The notes under the pieces: generated by a model
Told to the model about the DNA's origin: nothing
The model's database searches: none
What the model saw: the letters and a program-made list of their open reading frames with translations, nothing else
Translations under genes and position numbers: made by a program
Shown: piece by piece, positions 11,069 through 22,440 of the stretch
Layout of the letters: each line of letters opens with the position of its first letter
How positions within the stretch are numbered: position 1 is the first letter of the stretch
DNA from: Parachlorella kessleri
Lineage: Eukaryota > Chlorophyta > Trebouxiophyceae > Chlorellales > Chlorellaceae
NCBI GenBank assembly: GCA_001598975.1
Contig: BBXU01003108.1
Location: 1-48,566, forward strand
Reading direction: 5' to 3'
Length of the DNA: 48,566 nucleotides

Positions 11069-14000
11069 TCATTCCCAGGCCAGCTGCAGCTCGATTACTC
11101 CCGCATGCCGCCCTGTTACCGGATGCACCAGGGGGTAGCACCTGCCAGGCTCCCTCCCTGAGCCTCCCATATCGAACTCGTCTGGCGGCAGCCGCACCCT
11201 GGCTGCTCCCACAACCCCACCCCCGGCGTCCCGCTGCGCATCCACCCCCGCATCAAACACCACCACCTCAATGCACGGGCCGCTGGCGGCACTGGCACTC
11301 CCACTCCCAGCCGCAAGCCCTGGTGTGACCAGGTGGTGAGAGCTCCCACCCGCCGCAGGCCAGTCCACAGTTGCGGTGGCTGTTTCCAGGAAGCTAGGGC
11401 AGGGTCCACGCCCCGGCTGGGTCTCTAGCAGCCACCCCTCCCCATGTAGCCGCTGCAGCCTGGCCTTGCTGCTGCAGCTCTTGGTATTGCCATTGGGCAC
11501 GCCCTCGCCGCTGCCTCGCGTGGAGGCTGCACATTTGTGCAGGGAGAGGGTGGCATAAGGCCTTGCCAGGGAAGGGTTAGCCACACGCAGGTCTCGGCAC
11601 CCGACAACTGTGACACTCAGCCTGCGTTTGCTGAGCACGTCTGTGCTGGCAGGCAGGCCAGTCCCTTGAAACCAATCCGCAGGTGCCACTGCTCGCTGGC
11701 TGTCATGGCGCTCGTGAATGGCATCTGCGCCAGACTGCTGAAGGTCAGCTGCAGAGAAAGAGTGCCTGTTGTGGAAGCCTGCCATTGGCGGCGCAGCTGC
11801 AGCTGCGACCTGGGCACTCATAGCCCTGGCAGGTGCAGCCACCCCTGACGGGTCAGCCGTCGGGCTGCCAGTCCTGCTGTAGCGGATGTACGTAGTTTCT
11901 TCAAAGGGCGTGATTATCGCGGACGACATGTAGCCACCACCGGTGGGTGGCTGACCATTCCATCCTCCTGCAGCACCCGTGGTAATCCCAACCCTGTGGA
12001 ACCGCTGCAGCAGCTCTTCCGTGCTGCTATTGGCCTGGCTGGGGCGGGTGCTACCGTTCATAGCTGCCGCTGAGACATGGGCTCTTGGAAGCTCTGTCCC
12101 CGCTGGTCTCTGCTGCTGCTGCTGGTGGTGGTGGTGGTGCTGCTGCTGTGCTGCGGCTGCCTGGCCTGGTTGAACCCTGCCGGCCTCGTCCTTGCCCGGG
12201 TCGCTGGCGCTCGTGTGTGTCCGAATGGGCCGCAGGGCGCACAGGGCGTACTGCACTGTGCCGCAGGGCCGGCCTTGCTGATCCAACAACTGACACTCCC
12301 TGTGCCCAAGCGTGGCACCTACATCAATAATAGGTGGAAATGGATGCCTACTGAAATTGCGTGCATGGGAAGCACTGCAAACTCCAGCGCAGCAAGTACT
12401 GCCCTACAGGCAGCCCTGCACCACCGTTGGCACCCGCCAGGCACTGTGCACATCCTGGAACCATTGTCACCAGTTTTGAACGGTTGCACCGTGTTCTACA
12501 GTGCTATCCTGGTTATCAAAGGACCCATACGGCCACTAGGTAAAAGAGCACATCAGCCCCACCTGGGGCCTCTTCCAGCAGCTGGGCCAAGGGAACCTCC
12601 CCTTCCCCCACTGTCTCGTAGCCCACGCCCCCCGCTGCCGATGCCTTGCAGGCGTGCAGCTGCACCCTCAGGCTGCCCTCACGCAGGAAGGCCACCAGGT
12701 AGTCATCCATGGTCACAACAAACTGGGTGGAGGTGTTGTACTGGGGGCTTGCGCCTGCAAGCACAGTGGAAGCGGCGGGCTTCGCTGTTATTACGCCCAA
12801 ATTGAAGAGTGGTCCTGTACTGATGACTCGCTCCTGCAGCAGGGGTGCACTAAACAAGGCACGGCTCGTGCACCTGCACCCTTACTCTTGCAAACGTGTT
12901 TCGGCCAGCACTTGCAGAGTGGATGCCAACCACGGTACACCAGGGTCCTCCATCTGGGCATTAGTCTGTATCACACATCTTGCCACGCCCACCACGACAA
13001 ATGCCAAGGGGAGTCTGCCATCTGAGACTTATAACAACCACTCCAGCTGATGTATGCCTCCACTGCTAGCGGCCACATGGAGGGTGGGCTGGGGACTCTC
13101 CTGCAGTCACCCACCTTCCATCACGGCAGTAGTCTGGGTCTCGTGCTGGTAGAAGTCCAGGGTCAGGAAGGTCATGCCCTGAGGCCCCAGCACATGCTGC
13201 CCCAGGTCAGCCGCATGCACGTGCAGCTCCACAATGCTTTGGTGGGCAGGCAGGCCTGCAGATACAAAGATGGACTGCCTGGCGGGGATCACCACAGGCA
13301 AGGCCTACAAGGATACTCACGGTCAAGGCCTGGAGGGATAATTGCCTAGCAGGGATATATACGTGCAGAAAACAGGTTGGGAGCGGTCTTGGCACATGAC
13401 AAGTGAGTGACTGCTCAAGCCTTCCGGCCCAACCACGGCAGCTAGGGCAGCATGTTGTTGCTGGCACGGCCCACCCCACATCTACCACAAGCTCAACCCA
13501 GGGAGTGGCACCAGACACCGGGCACCACGCACCTCTCAGCTCTTCAGGCTCATACGCTGGCTGCCCTGCATGCACCGCCCGGCTGGGCGTGCACTGCTTA
13601 CCCGACAAGGTGTCCGCCATGTCTGCAGCCGCCGCAGCCGCGGGCTCTTGGCCACGCTGACTGGACATGCTCCCTGCCTTGGGACCCAAGCGCTCTGCTT
13701 GGCACAGGTTGTGTGAGGCTGCCGGCTGGCCCGGGCGGACTGCCTTGATGGCACACTCGGCTGCGGCAGCTGCGGCGGCGGCAGATGGCGCCCTGCTGTC
13801 TCCGGAGTGCGACCTGCACAGCAGCAGGCCCGCCGTCTATACAGCGTCCTGGGGATCAGCTTGAAACAGCCGCGTTTACCACTAGGACAGCCTGCACAGC
13901 AGGTCCAGCCCAAACTCCACCGCACAATGCAGCATAATGACTACATTCCCCCCTATATGCCTAGGCGAGGAAGCGATTGCCTGCTTCGCCCACTCCCCCA

Positions 14001-17000
14001 CAGCCAATGCAGGCTGCCGGGGCCTCCTTACCGGTAGATGGCCAGCTTTGCCTGGGCGGCATCCAGCTCTATCTGCAGCTGGGCTGCGCAGTGCCGCGCT
14101 TCGGAGAGTTGCTGCTGCAGCTGCAGGCTGCCAAGCAGCTGTGGTCCTCCAACTCCTCGAAGCTTCTCAGCAGGGTGTGGAAGGGATGCCCCCTCGGCAC
14201 CACCAGAAGGCGCTGATGGCGAGCGGGGCAAGCAGGGAGCAGGGGCAGGGCCCCAGGGCCTGCCCCCGTTCTCCTTGCCGGGGCTGCTGGTGCAGGAGTG
14301 CCCCGCCGTTCTACTTTCATGCAGTGCTGCCAGCTGGGACTTGGCACCTTCTAGCTCCTGCACCGGCATGGTACATAAGATTGTGTGAGATATGGAGGCA
14401 GGAGCCGTAAAGCAGTTGTGGAAAATCTTGTGCTGTGCTCTTGTCGAGAGAGTGGCGGCAGCTTAAGGCGCTGTCGAGCCTGTGACAATGGGACACTTCA
14501 CATTGAAGGGCAGGCTGCTGGGTGTGCTGCCATATGACCACAGAATGCTGGTAGCACACCAAGTCCCCCTACCTCCCAGCCTCACCCTGATGAGGCGCAT
14601 GTTGCAGGCCGTGGCACTCTCCAGGGCACTCTTGGCCTTGAGGTACTTGAGCCGCAGGCCTCCCTCATCCAACCCATCCTGGCCCTCCACCCCGCTGCTG
14701 CTCAGCCGCTGGCGTGCCGGCCGGGCTGCCGCCCCCTGCTGCTGCTGCTGCTGTGCTTGGTGCCGTGCATGTGGATGCTCCAGGGCATGCGGTGCTGAGC
14801 GCAGTGCTGCCTCCGAGGCCACCAGCCTGGACTGCAGGACTCTCACCTGCAGCCACAAGCGCGTACCTAGCTCATGTCCCTACCTGCCTGTGGGATAGCT
14901 GAAGCCTGGGCAGGTGTAAGGTAGTGTTGTGTAGATCAGCAACTTGGCAGCCCAAGGACACTTTTGCACCTTGGCTCTCGCCACGCACTATAACAAGGTA
15001 CAGCAAGCAGCACAATCGGCGCGCAGCAGCTAGACTCCGTCAGTACCGCGGCCCTCACTTCGATCGCCTTCCTCTCCAGCTCCCCCTCCCTCTCCCTCAG
15101 CGCCTGCTCCAGCCTTGCGGCCTCCGCCCCCGCCCCCAGCTGCTGCTGAAGCTCCTTTGCCGCCCGCAGCGACTGCCTCACTACCCCATCACCGCCATCG
15201 CCGCCGATGTCGGCTTGAATGCGCCAGACGGCGCCAAACTGGAAGGCGTGGAGTATGTCGGCGGGAGGCAGGCCCCCGGCACACGCGTGCAGGTCCCAGG
15301 TGCGCAGCCACAGCAGCGCAGCCCAGACCTCCTCCCTGCATACGTAGGTGCCAGGCAAGAGGCAACAGCCGTCGGGCCGCCACGCGCTTCACGGCAGGGC
15401 TGATGCAGTTCTTCCAGACCGAGTTAAGGCCAGCTAGGTCAACAGCAGTGGCGCAACAATACCCTGCCGTGCCACCTGCGTTATGGTGGCCTACCTACCA
15501 ACACCCCAATGTTTGAGTTGGAGTTGCTTGTGTGGAGTGGTGCAAGCAGGACAGCGGCAACCATGGCATTATCAGAAGAAAAAGGTTGGGCCTCTAGGCA
15601 GGGCTCCAACCACGGCTGGCACTGGCCGCCACTGAAGGGCTCACCCGGAAAGTCCCGGCACCGCCATGCGCAGCCACTCCACCAGGCCATAGTACTGCAC
15701 AGTCCCAGGAGTTGTACCGCCGGCGCCGCGGCTAAGCAGAAACCGAACCGCCTCCTCCGGCCGCTGGTGCAGGACCTGGGCCACCTGAACGGCAACAGTG
15801 CCGCTGGTACCCATCAGCGGTAGCAATACCACAAGGGGAAGTACCATGGCATCGAGCATGAGGCAAACCGGCCATGTATGAACAAAATCTTGCTATCTCA
15901 TGCATATACATAATCCTTTGTGACAGGCTGAAAACCACATCAACCAGAAGCAGCATGGCAGGCACCCCGTCTCGCCGACTGCCCATGCAACAGGGTGCCA
16001 GAAATCCAGCCGCGCCCACCACATCAGTGTAGCTGCCACGGCATGCCTTGCATGCCAATTCTGGGAGTGAGTATTGGTGTCCCACCGCACCTTTTGCTGC
16101 ACCACCCGCAGCTGCCTGCAGGAACCCTCCGCCACCGCACCCGCCAGGCAGCAGATGTCCTGGAGGCTGGCGGCGAAGGCACCAGGCTGGAGCACGGCTG
16201 CGGTGTTAGTGCCCAGGCAGGCTAGTAGAGCTGCCACATCACTGCACAACAGGCCAAGGATCTCGACCTGCCCAGCTGGACGAAACTCCTCGCTTGACAG
16301 ACATGCCTGTCGGTCTTCTGGTGTACTCCTCTTCTCTGGCTAAGAGCAGGCGGATGCCCTGACCCTTCACACACACCCATACCCACACATTCGCACTCAT
16401 CACCACCACCAGCCACCTGCAAACCCATACCTACAGGGTGTGACAGCTTGCTTGCCCCATAGGAACTCCCTTCAAAGCAAAGCAGCAGGCTTGCCTGTGG
16501 GCCACACTGTGCTGCACCGCGCCCTCCAGCACCGCGGCAGCCGCCTCCAGCGCCCCCGCCGCCTGCATGAGGGGCTGGTGCAGGGCCTGGGCCCTGGCAG
16601 CCTGCCCCGCCAGCTGCTGCCCCAGGGATAGGAATAGCCTCAGCGCCTGCGGCGTGGCCGGGACAGGGCACGTGGTAAGAAGATCGAGGGCATGAATTAG
16701 GCCATGGGTAATTAGCCAGCCAAAAAGCGCACACAGCTGTAGTGGCAATGGCTGCAGTGCCCAGCAGTGCCACTCTTTGTCAGGAGAGACAACCGCCTCA
16801 ACTCTCACTACAGGGTTACAGAGTATGCTAGTTGGGCGTGTCCACTAGAGTGTCACACCTGCCGGGGAGGGACTGCCATGAGCGTGCCGCCACAGAACAG
16901 CCCCACTGGGTGGGGCCAGCAGGAGGGCTGCCGTGCTGCCCCCGCTGTGCCTGCTGGGCTGGTTTGGGCTGCCGATACTGGCCTGCTGCTGTAGACACCG

Positions 17001-19317
17001 TTGTTGAGCGGGTCCCGCAGGTACACCACCCCGTTGCGGGACCACTCCTCCAGGATCCACAGAATCGCTGCAAGCTAACCATGAAATCTTAATGAATCCT
17101 TAGCACCCGGAAAGCTTCCTACCCCACACGCACATGACAGCAAGTATGGCAAGATTCCACCAGGCACAACCGGTGGCTGCTGCAGACACAACTTAACTTT
17201 CAGCTGGGTTCACAAGAACCAGGGTTCATTCTCTGTTCTGGTCATGTAATGATTCAGCAAACGGTAGTCACTGCCTACCCAGACGCAGCCAGGTGGCTTT
17301 TGTACCTTAGAGTGAGCCGGGGTGTGTGTGATTGACCCGCAAGGGTGGCTGGAAGCCACAAGGCTGAACTAGAAGTAACACACCTGTGCAATCAGTAGCA
17401 CACCGTGGGCATGCCCGTACATGGGCCCCCAAGCCCACCTTGCGGCAAACACTCCAGCTCGCCCAGCCCAGCCAGCCCCATTGGCTGGCCAAGGCTGCTG
17501 TTGACCGAGCCGCCGTATGGCCCCGACACAGGCACCCCCAGCGCCGCCAGCTGCTGCTCATAGGCCTGCAGCTTGCGGGCCAGGGCCAGCACCTCACTCT
17601 CCAGCCCCCTGACCAGGTTGTGGAAGCGCTGCTGGGCTGCGACGAATGTGTAAACCATCTAGTTAGGGGCGTCGGCAGATTGATCGACTAGAGCGCATTG
17701 GGAGAGGTAATGGCCCTATGGCAGAGCTGTTGCCTGGCAGCATGTTCCTCGGTGGCAGATTTTAGTGAGGCAGCAGGCAGCAGCAAGATGTGCACTAAAC
17801 CCCAAAGCCTCCGTCTTTTCGCCCCAGCGCTTACTCACTTTGCGCCTCGGCCTGCTGCTCTGCCTGTTTTAGCAGCTGGATCTCCTCCCTGGCCCGCGCC
17901 AGCTCCTCCTGCTGCTGAGCAAAGCGCTTGGCGCTGTTTGGGCTGGCGCTAGCGCTGTTGCCGTCGATGCTGGGTGCCTGGGGCCCTGTGTACATCAGAC
18001 CCAGCCCACGAGCTGTCTCTAGCTTCCCAACCTGCAGCCATGGGTGGCTTCTACACCTCAGCTTGTGACCCGATACATATGGCATTGCATGAGCTGCCAG
18101 TTGGCTCACACGTTCTGCACTGCACAGCTCCAGCGGCATGTGCGCTGTAGGCTTAAGGGTGCACCAACGACACGGGGGTGTTGCTGCTGCCTCTGGGTTC
18201 CACCCTGGATGTAACATGTTCACTGCGTGCCTTCTGGGCTAGGTGTCGCTGGTCCTGCAGCGCCCCCTCCATCCTCCGTTTGGCCTCGGCCGCCTGCCGT
18301 TTATAATCCCCGGCATGCTTTCTCAGCCTGAAAACAGAATCCAGGGCAGGTACGCGTAGGACTGCAGGTGGTGTGCAATAGAATTAGTGCACCATAAGTG
18401 TGTGGCCCCAGCAACAGCATCTGAAGTCCTATGTTGTCCGCCTCTTGCAATATTACCCCCAGACTTAAGGCTTAATTGGCGAACCCCTTCAGATTGGTGC
18501 CATCCACCTTCCGCTTGCCACAAGCCCTTCATCTTACAAAGGAGTCCCTCAGCGCCCCGTATCGCGCTGACAGCAGCCGCTTCCCACCCCGCCTCAGCAA
18601 CCGACTGCGCTGATGACACCCTGCCCCTACCTCTCCACCTCGCTCTCCAGCTCGGCTTTATCCGCCCTCAGCCTGTCCGCCTCACGCTCGGCATCCAGCA
18701 GCCGCTGCGCTGCTCCACCCTTGGCACTTGCATCACTCCTGACCAGGATGCGCTTGGCGGCCTCCTCTGTGCGGGCCAGCTGGGCTGTGAGCCTGCATGC
18801 CAAACTCATGGTGAGCTGCTGTGTCGCGCACACTCAGGCACTGGTAGCTGGACATCGTGGGACATATCACAGGCGGGGCTGCAGCATTGCAGCAGGCATA
18901 AAGGTGTAGTGCTGGCCTGAAAGAATGGCTAAGCCGGAACTCACTGCCGGACTTTGTCTTCGCTCGCCAGCTCCCTGTGCTTGATACGCCGGTACTCCTC
19001 CTCAAGAGCCAGAAATGCTGCCTCATCAACCTAAATGGAAATATAGTGACAGTTGGCAGTCACAACCTGTGGGTCCTACCCCGTGAGGTGAACATGCTGT
19101 GAGATGTGTCCAGCAATAGTAGTGGTGGGGTAGCGGGGCTTCATTGTCCACATCCTGAGCAGAAGATATGGTTTTTCTGCTCCAGTTTGTAAGGCTACCA
19201 GGGCCTCACCTTGCGAGGGCTCCTCCCTGCTGTCTTGGGTGGCTTGGCAGGGCTGGTGCCCTTGGACAGGAAGGAGGCTTCTGAGGGAGCCCCATCAATA
19301 CCGTGCCGTGGTGCCAT
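11069..19317 (-). CDS. RPGRIP1L-like coiled-coil/C2 ciliary scaffold
   Basis: A long, many-exon gene. Exon 1 (19317-19210) reads MAPRHGIDGAPSEASFL and splices in phase to 19030-18945 (DEAAFLALEEEYRRIKHREL), then 18792-18631 and 18327 onward, all heptad-rich coiled coil like the RPGRIP1L N-terminus. Further helical exons lie near 17.9, 17.6, 17.0, 16.6, 16.2, 15.8, 15.3, 14.8 and 14.3 kb. Two C2 domains close the protein. The first combines MTFLTLDFYQHETQTTAVME (about 13.1 kb) with PQYNTSTQFVVTMDDYLVAF (about 12.7 kb), matching the FYDFELQTT...YNFTSQY pattern of RPGRIP1L. The second is LSVTVVGCRDLRVANPSLARP through HAGVIELQLAWE, ending at a TGA at 11069. Family members anchor the transition zone of cilia and bind nephrocystin-4. 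The middle exons, 14-17.7 kb, are the least certain and could hide a gene boundary. Confidence 0.72.
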
Positions 19318-19602
19318 CCCTCCAACCAGACTGTCTTGGCCTGTATCACGGCACGCACCAATTCACTCCCGAGCCAAGGATTCGATGGACATTTCTTAAA
19401 AACCTATCGCAAGAAAACAACATAGGGTGCCTAAGATGATAGTTTTCCACGTGTGCTGTAAACTTGACAACCCTGAACTTCCAAACCATCCATGCGACGT
19501 CCAACCTTTTTACAGACAGCATGCTCAGCATGTTGGCGCCCCCTACTGTATGACGTCTTGCAGTGGATCGATCGGCAATCCACCAAATCGTGCTTGATTA
19601 CA
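19318..19602. promoter_or_regulatory. Divergent promoter region
   Basis: 285 bp separate the start codons of the RPGRIP1L-like gene (-) and EMC8 (+). The interval must hold both 5'UTRs and promoters. No recognisable core element was seen. Confidence 0.45.
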
Positions 19603-21235
19603 ATGGCGCCCAATTGTGTTGTTGACAGGGCTGCCCTGCTCAAGATTGTTCTGCACGCTGCCAAGTACCCCACTTCTGCTGTAAATGGCGTGCTGATCGG
19701 GACGCTGTCAACACAATCAGGCGGCTCCTCCTCGCCGCCAGGCTCCCCCCGCGCAGGGCCAACCCTGCGCATCTTTGATGCGATCCCCGTCTGCCACAAC
19801 TTCATCACGCTGACTCCTATGCTGGAATGCGCCCTGGCACAAGTGAGTAGCCCGACTGTCCTGTGCTGTGCCCTGCGGCAGCACTTGAACCACTTGCAGG
19901 CAGCGGCTCGACTTTTACTATTGGCATGGGTGGCAGGTAGTGCGAACAGGGTGTGAGAGTTGAGGAACAGGACGGGATTCAAACTTCACTATTGTTGCCA
20001 TGGCAGGTGGTCGAGCACACTAAGCAGCAGAAGGGCCTGCGCATTGTTGGCTATTACCAGTGTAACGAGCGCCTTGATGACCGCGACCTGTCGGGTGCCG
20101 GCAAGAAATTTGCAGACAGGATAGAGCAGCTGTACCCAGACTCGGTCGCCCTTGTGGTGAGTGCTGACACATACAGACACATCCCATGCGATAGATGGCT
20201 CGTGTTGAGGTCCGATAGGCATACTGCTCAGCTGTGGACCGCCTGCTGTCTGCACAAGGGATGAACGTTGAAGTGTAGGTTGAAGGTCGAAGACAAAGCT
20301 GGGCAGCATGTGCCTGCTGCCCGAGCATGCATTGCCACTAGGCAGGCTCCGGTGAGCTTGCTTTATGCCCTCTCTATACCTGCAGTTGGATTCAATAGCT
20401 CTGCAGCGGTGCCTAGATGCAGCAGAGCAAGGAGGTGATGGCGGGGAGGCAGCGGCGGCAGGGGATACAGCAGCAGTAGCAGTCAGCGCCCCGCCAGTGC
20501 TGTCCCTCTTCGTCAAGGACGGCCCCAGGGGATGGGGAGCCGCAGCAGCAGGTAGCAACAGCCGGCGGTTTTCGTGCCCCACGGCCGGGGTCAGGGGGCT
20601 GATAGAGCAGCTCACAGCGGAGGGGCGGCACCGCAGGCTGACAGATTTTGAGGACCATTTGGATGACATTGGCAGGTGGGGCGGGGAGAGAGAGCCAGCC
20701 AGCTCTTGCGTTTCCTCATGTAAAGCATGGTAGCAACAGTTGTTGTGGCCGGTAGGTGCTGCTGGGCTGTGATGATCTTGGGCCCTCGGGACTCATTGCA
20801 CGGGCCTCATGTGAGCGGGGTGCCATGATTCTGGATGGTCAGACCCTTAAGGAGTAGGGTGGGGAAAGAAAGTTCTGCTATTATAGAGCATAACTGCCAT
20901 TAATAATTGGTATTTGGATCTTGTGGTTGTGGGCATAGTACATCCTGGCTTTTGTTGGCCCCACTTGGGGGACTCACGGCAGCATGGCCAGGTGGCGGTA
21001 CGCTGTCAGACTAGACTACTAGAGCATAACTGCATAGACCCCTGTCAGCCCAGTACCTCCTTTCTGATCGCATTACCTGCCACCCTAACTAAACAGTTCT
21101 GCTATTTCTATTGTACTGCCTTTCAACGGGCCCGGGATTGGGGGTTGGGATGAACTCTTGGGGTGCGTGTGTGACTGAGCTCAGTCGTTCTGCACGCGCT
21201 GCAGGGACTGGCTGAATGCCCACCTTCTGGACTGA
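19603..21235 (+). CDS. EMC8: ER membrane protein complex subunit 8/9
   Basis: Five exons join in phase to 236 aa: 19603-19842, 20007-20156, 20386-20675 and a 31-nt last exon at 21205-21235 are certain (four coding blocks; no further exon is needed). The protein starts APNCVVDRAALLKIVLHAAK, continues YPTSAVNGVLIG, then VCHNFITLTPMLECALAQ and LRIVGYYQCNERLDDRDLSG, which is the MPN-like fold of EMC8/9 without the catalytic JAMM metal residues. The end RDWLNAHLLD is supplied only by the tiny last exon, 529 bp downstream. EMC8 is a cytosolic subunit of the complex that inserts tail-anchored and multipass proteins into the ER membrane. A Gly/Ala-rich insert precedes PPVLSLFVKDG. Introns 1 and 3 carry copies of the dispersed repeat. 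To be exact, the model has four exons. Confidence 0.9.
19925..19990 (-). repeat. Dispersed repeat copy 2
   Basis: GGTGGCAGGTAGTGCGAACA followed by GGGTGTGAGAGTTGAGGAAC, in the same order as copies 1 and 3. It lies inside EMC8 intron 1, ending just before the acceptor at 20006. Confidence 0.75.
21021..21106 (+). repeat. Dispersed repeat copy 3 (other half of the element)
   Basis: Contains GAGCATAACTGCATAGACCC, CTGTCAGCCCAGTACCTCC and GCATTACCTGCCACCCTAA. The same series occurs at 39.9 kb and 48.4 kb. It lies in the 529-bp last intron of EMC8, about 100 bp before the 31-nt last exon. Confidence 0.75.
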
Positions 21236-21439
21236 GTGGCATAACCCGTTTGGTTCCGCCCTCTTGCCGCGCTTTGTAGCAGTGGGGATCTCCTCCGCTG
21301 ATGAACAGCTCCACACACCCAAGTGTTGGCGCTTCCTGGTGTCGGATGTACGCAATGGCTGTCTTTTTTGGCTAGCATTCCACCAAATACAACTTGTAGA
21401 GCAGTTGCGTGCGACCTTGAGTGACCTTGATGGCCAGCT

Positions 21440-22170
21440 GACCCCTGGTTCCTTTGTATAATCCACGTTTCCCACTGTTTTAAGAGCCTTGCGAAAATGC
21501 CCGCCACCCAACTCGAAGCCCAGGTTGTTCTTCATATCGTCAGCCTGAGCCCAGCAAAACACAAGGGACGCCCAGAAAACAAAATGACTACGCAAAAGGC
21601 CATTCTCTCACACTCACTCGCTGACACATGCGCTCTTCCACGCCACACGCTACATCTAAACTTAGCAGCGCTTTCCACACCACCAAGTCTGGTCAGGTCA
21701 ATACATAAGTTTGCAAACGTGCCAGCTGCAAAGCTGCCCAACACCTGCTGTTGAGAATGATTTGTATAGGGTTCAGCAGACAGGCGACCTCGACACTTTG
21801 ACGGACAAAGGAAAAACGGAAAGGAGCATGACTGAACCCAAGCCCCTGCTGGCATCGCCGTTGCATATTTTCTCTGTGGCAACCGCCTGCCACAACTACC
21901 AGCAACCCCAGAAGCGACCCACCGGCTGAGACAAGATGAGCGCCTGCTCTAGCAGCAGCAGACCATGTGCACCACTGCCACCACCGCTCAGTACATACAA
22001 GACCCAACAGCAGAGCACACACCTGCCACAAGACCCCACCACGCATGCCCAACTGGATACATTTTGCCCACAGCAGGCTCGGTGTGCCCAGGCTGAGGGC
22101 CGCCCAGGCGAAGACCGTCCGTCCCTTGTGCCCCAAAAAGTGTTTCGAGTCCCGGCAGCTCTGCTGCCAA
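21440..22170 (-). CDS. Possible small membrane protein (exon-like pieces)
   Basis: Between the convergent EMC8 and EGY genes, the minus strand holds exon-like stretches with AG/GT borders. One, about 22170-22030, reads KHFLGHKGRTVFAWAALSLG followed by TPSLLWAKCIQLGMRGG. A second, about 21755-21675, reads VLGSFAAGTFANLCIDLTRL then GGVESAAK. A third, about 21542-21450, reads ADDMKNNLGFELGGGHFRKA then LKTVGNVDYTKEPG. Two are hydrophobic with small residues, as in membrane helices. I could not join all of them in phase or find the start, and I do not recognise the family. A decayed gene or part of the EMC8 3'UTR are alternatives. Confidence 0.3.
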
Positions 22171-22440
22171 AAAGATACCCCACGAGCGGGCCCTACCTAG
22201 CCAAGGGGCATCTCACATGAAGCAATCTTGAACCTGCCCATCCCTCTCACCGTGTGGCACCCACCTACGGCGGCGCACGGCAGTACCTGTGCACCCCTCT
22301 TCAACGCAAGGCAGGGAGCACATGGGGGCAACAGATGGAGATTCTCACACTCGCACACCTGGCACCCCAAAAGCCAGGCCTCAGAAGAGAGCAGAAGCCA
22401 CCCCCCTAACGAGAGCTGGTGGCGGCAACAGGCCTCGCAA

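Noticed and set aside
12077..12805. 242-aa plus-strand frame with a Leu/Val-rich start resembling a signal peptide
   Set aside because: The hydrophobic run is the antisense of a His/Gln run (CTG/GTG repeats) in the RPGRIP1L-like gene; the minus frame has a clear C2 domain.
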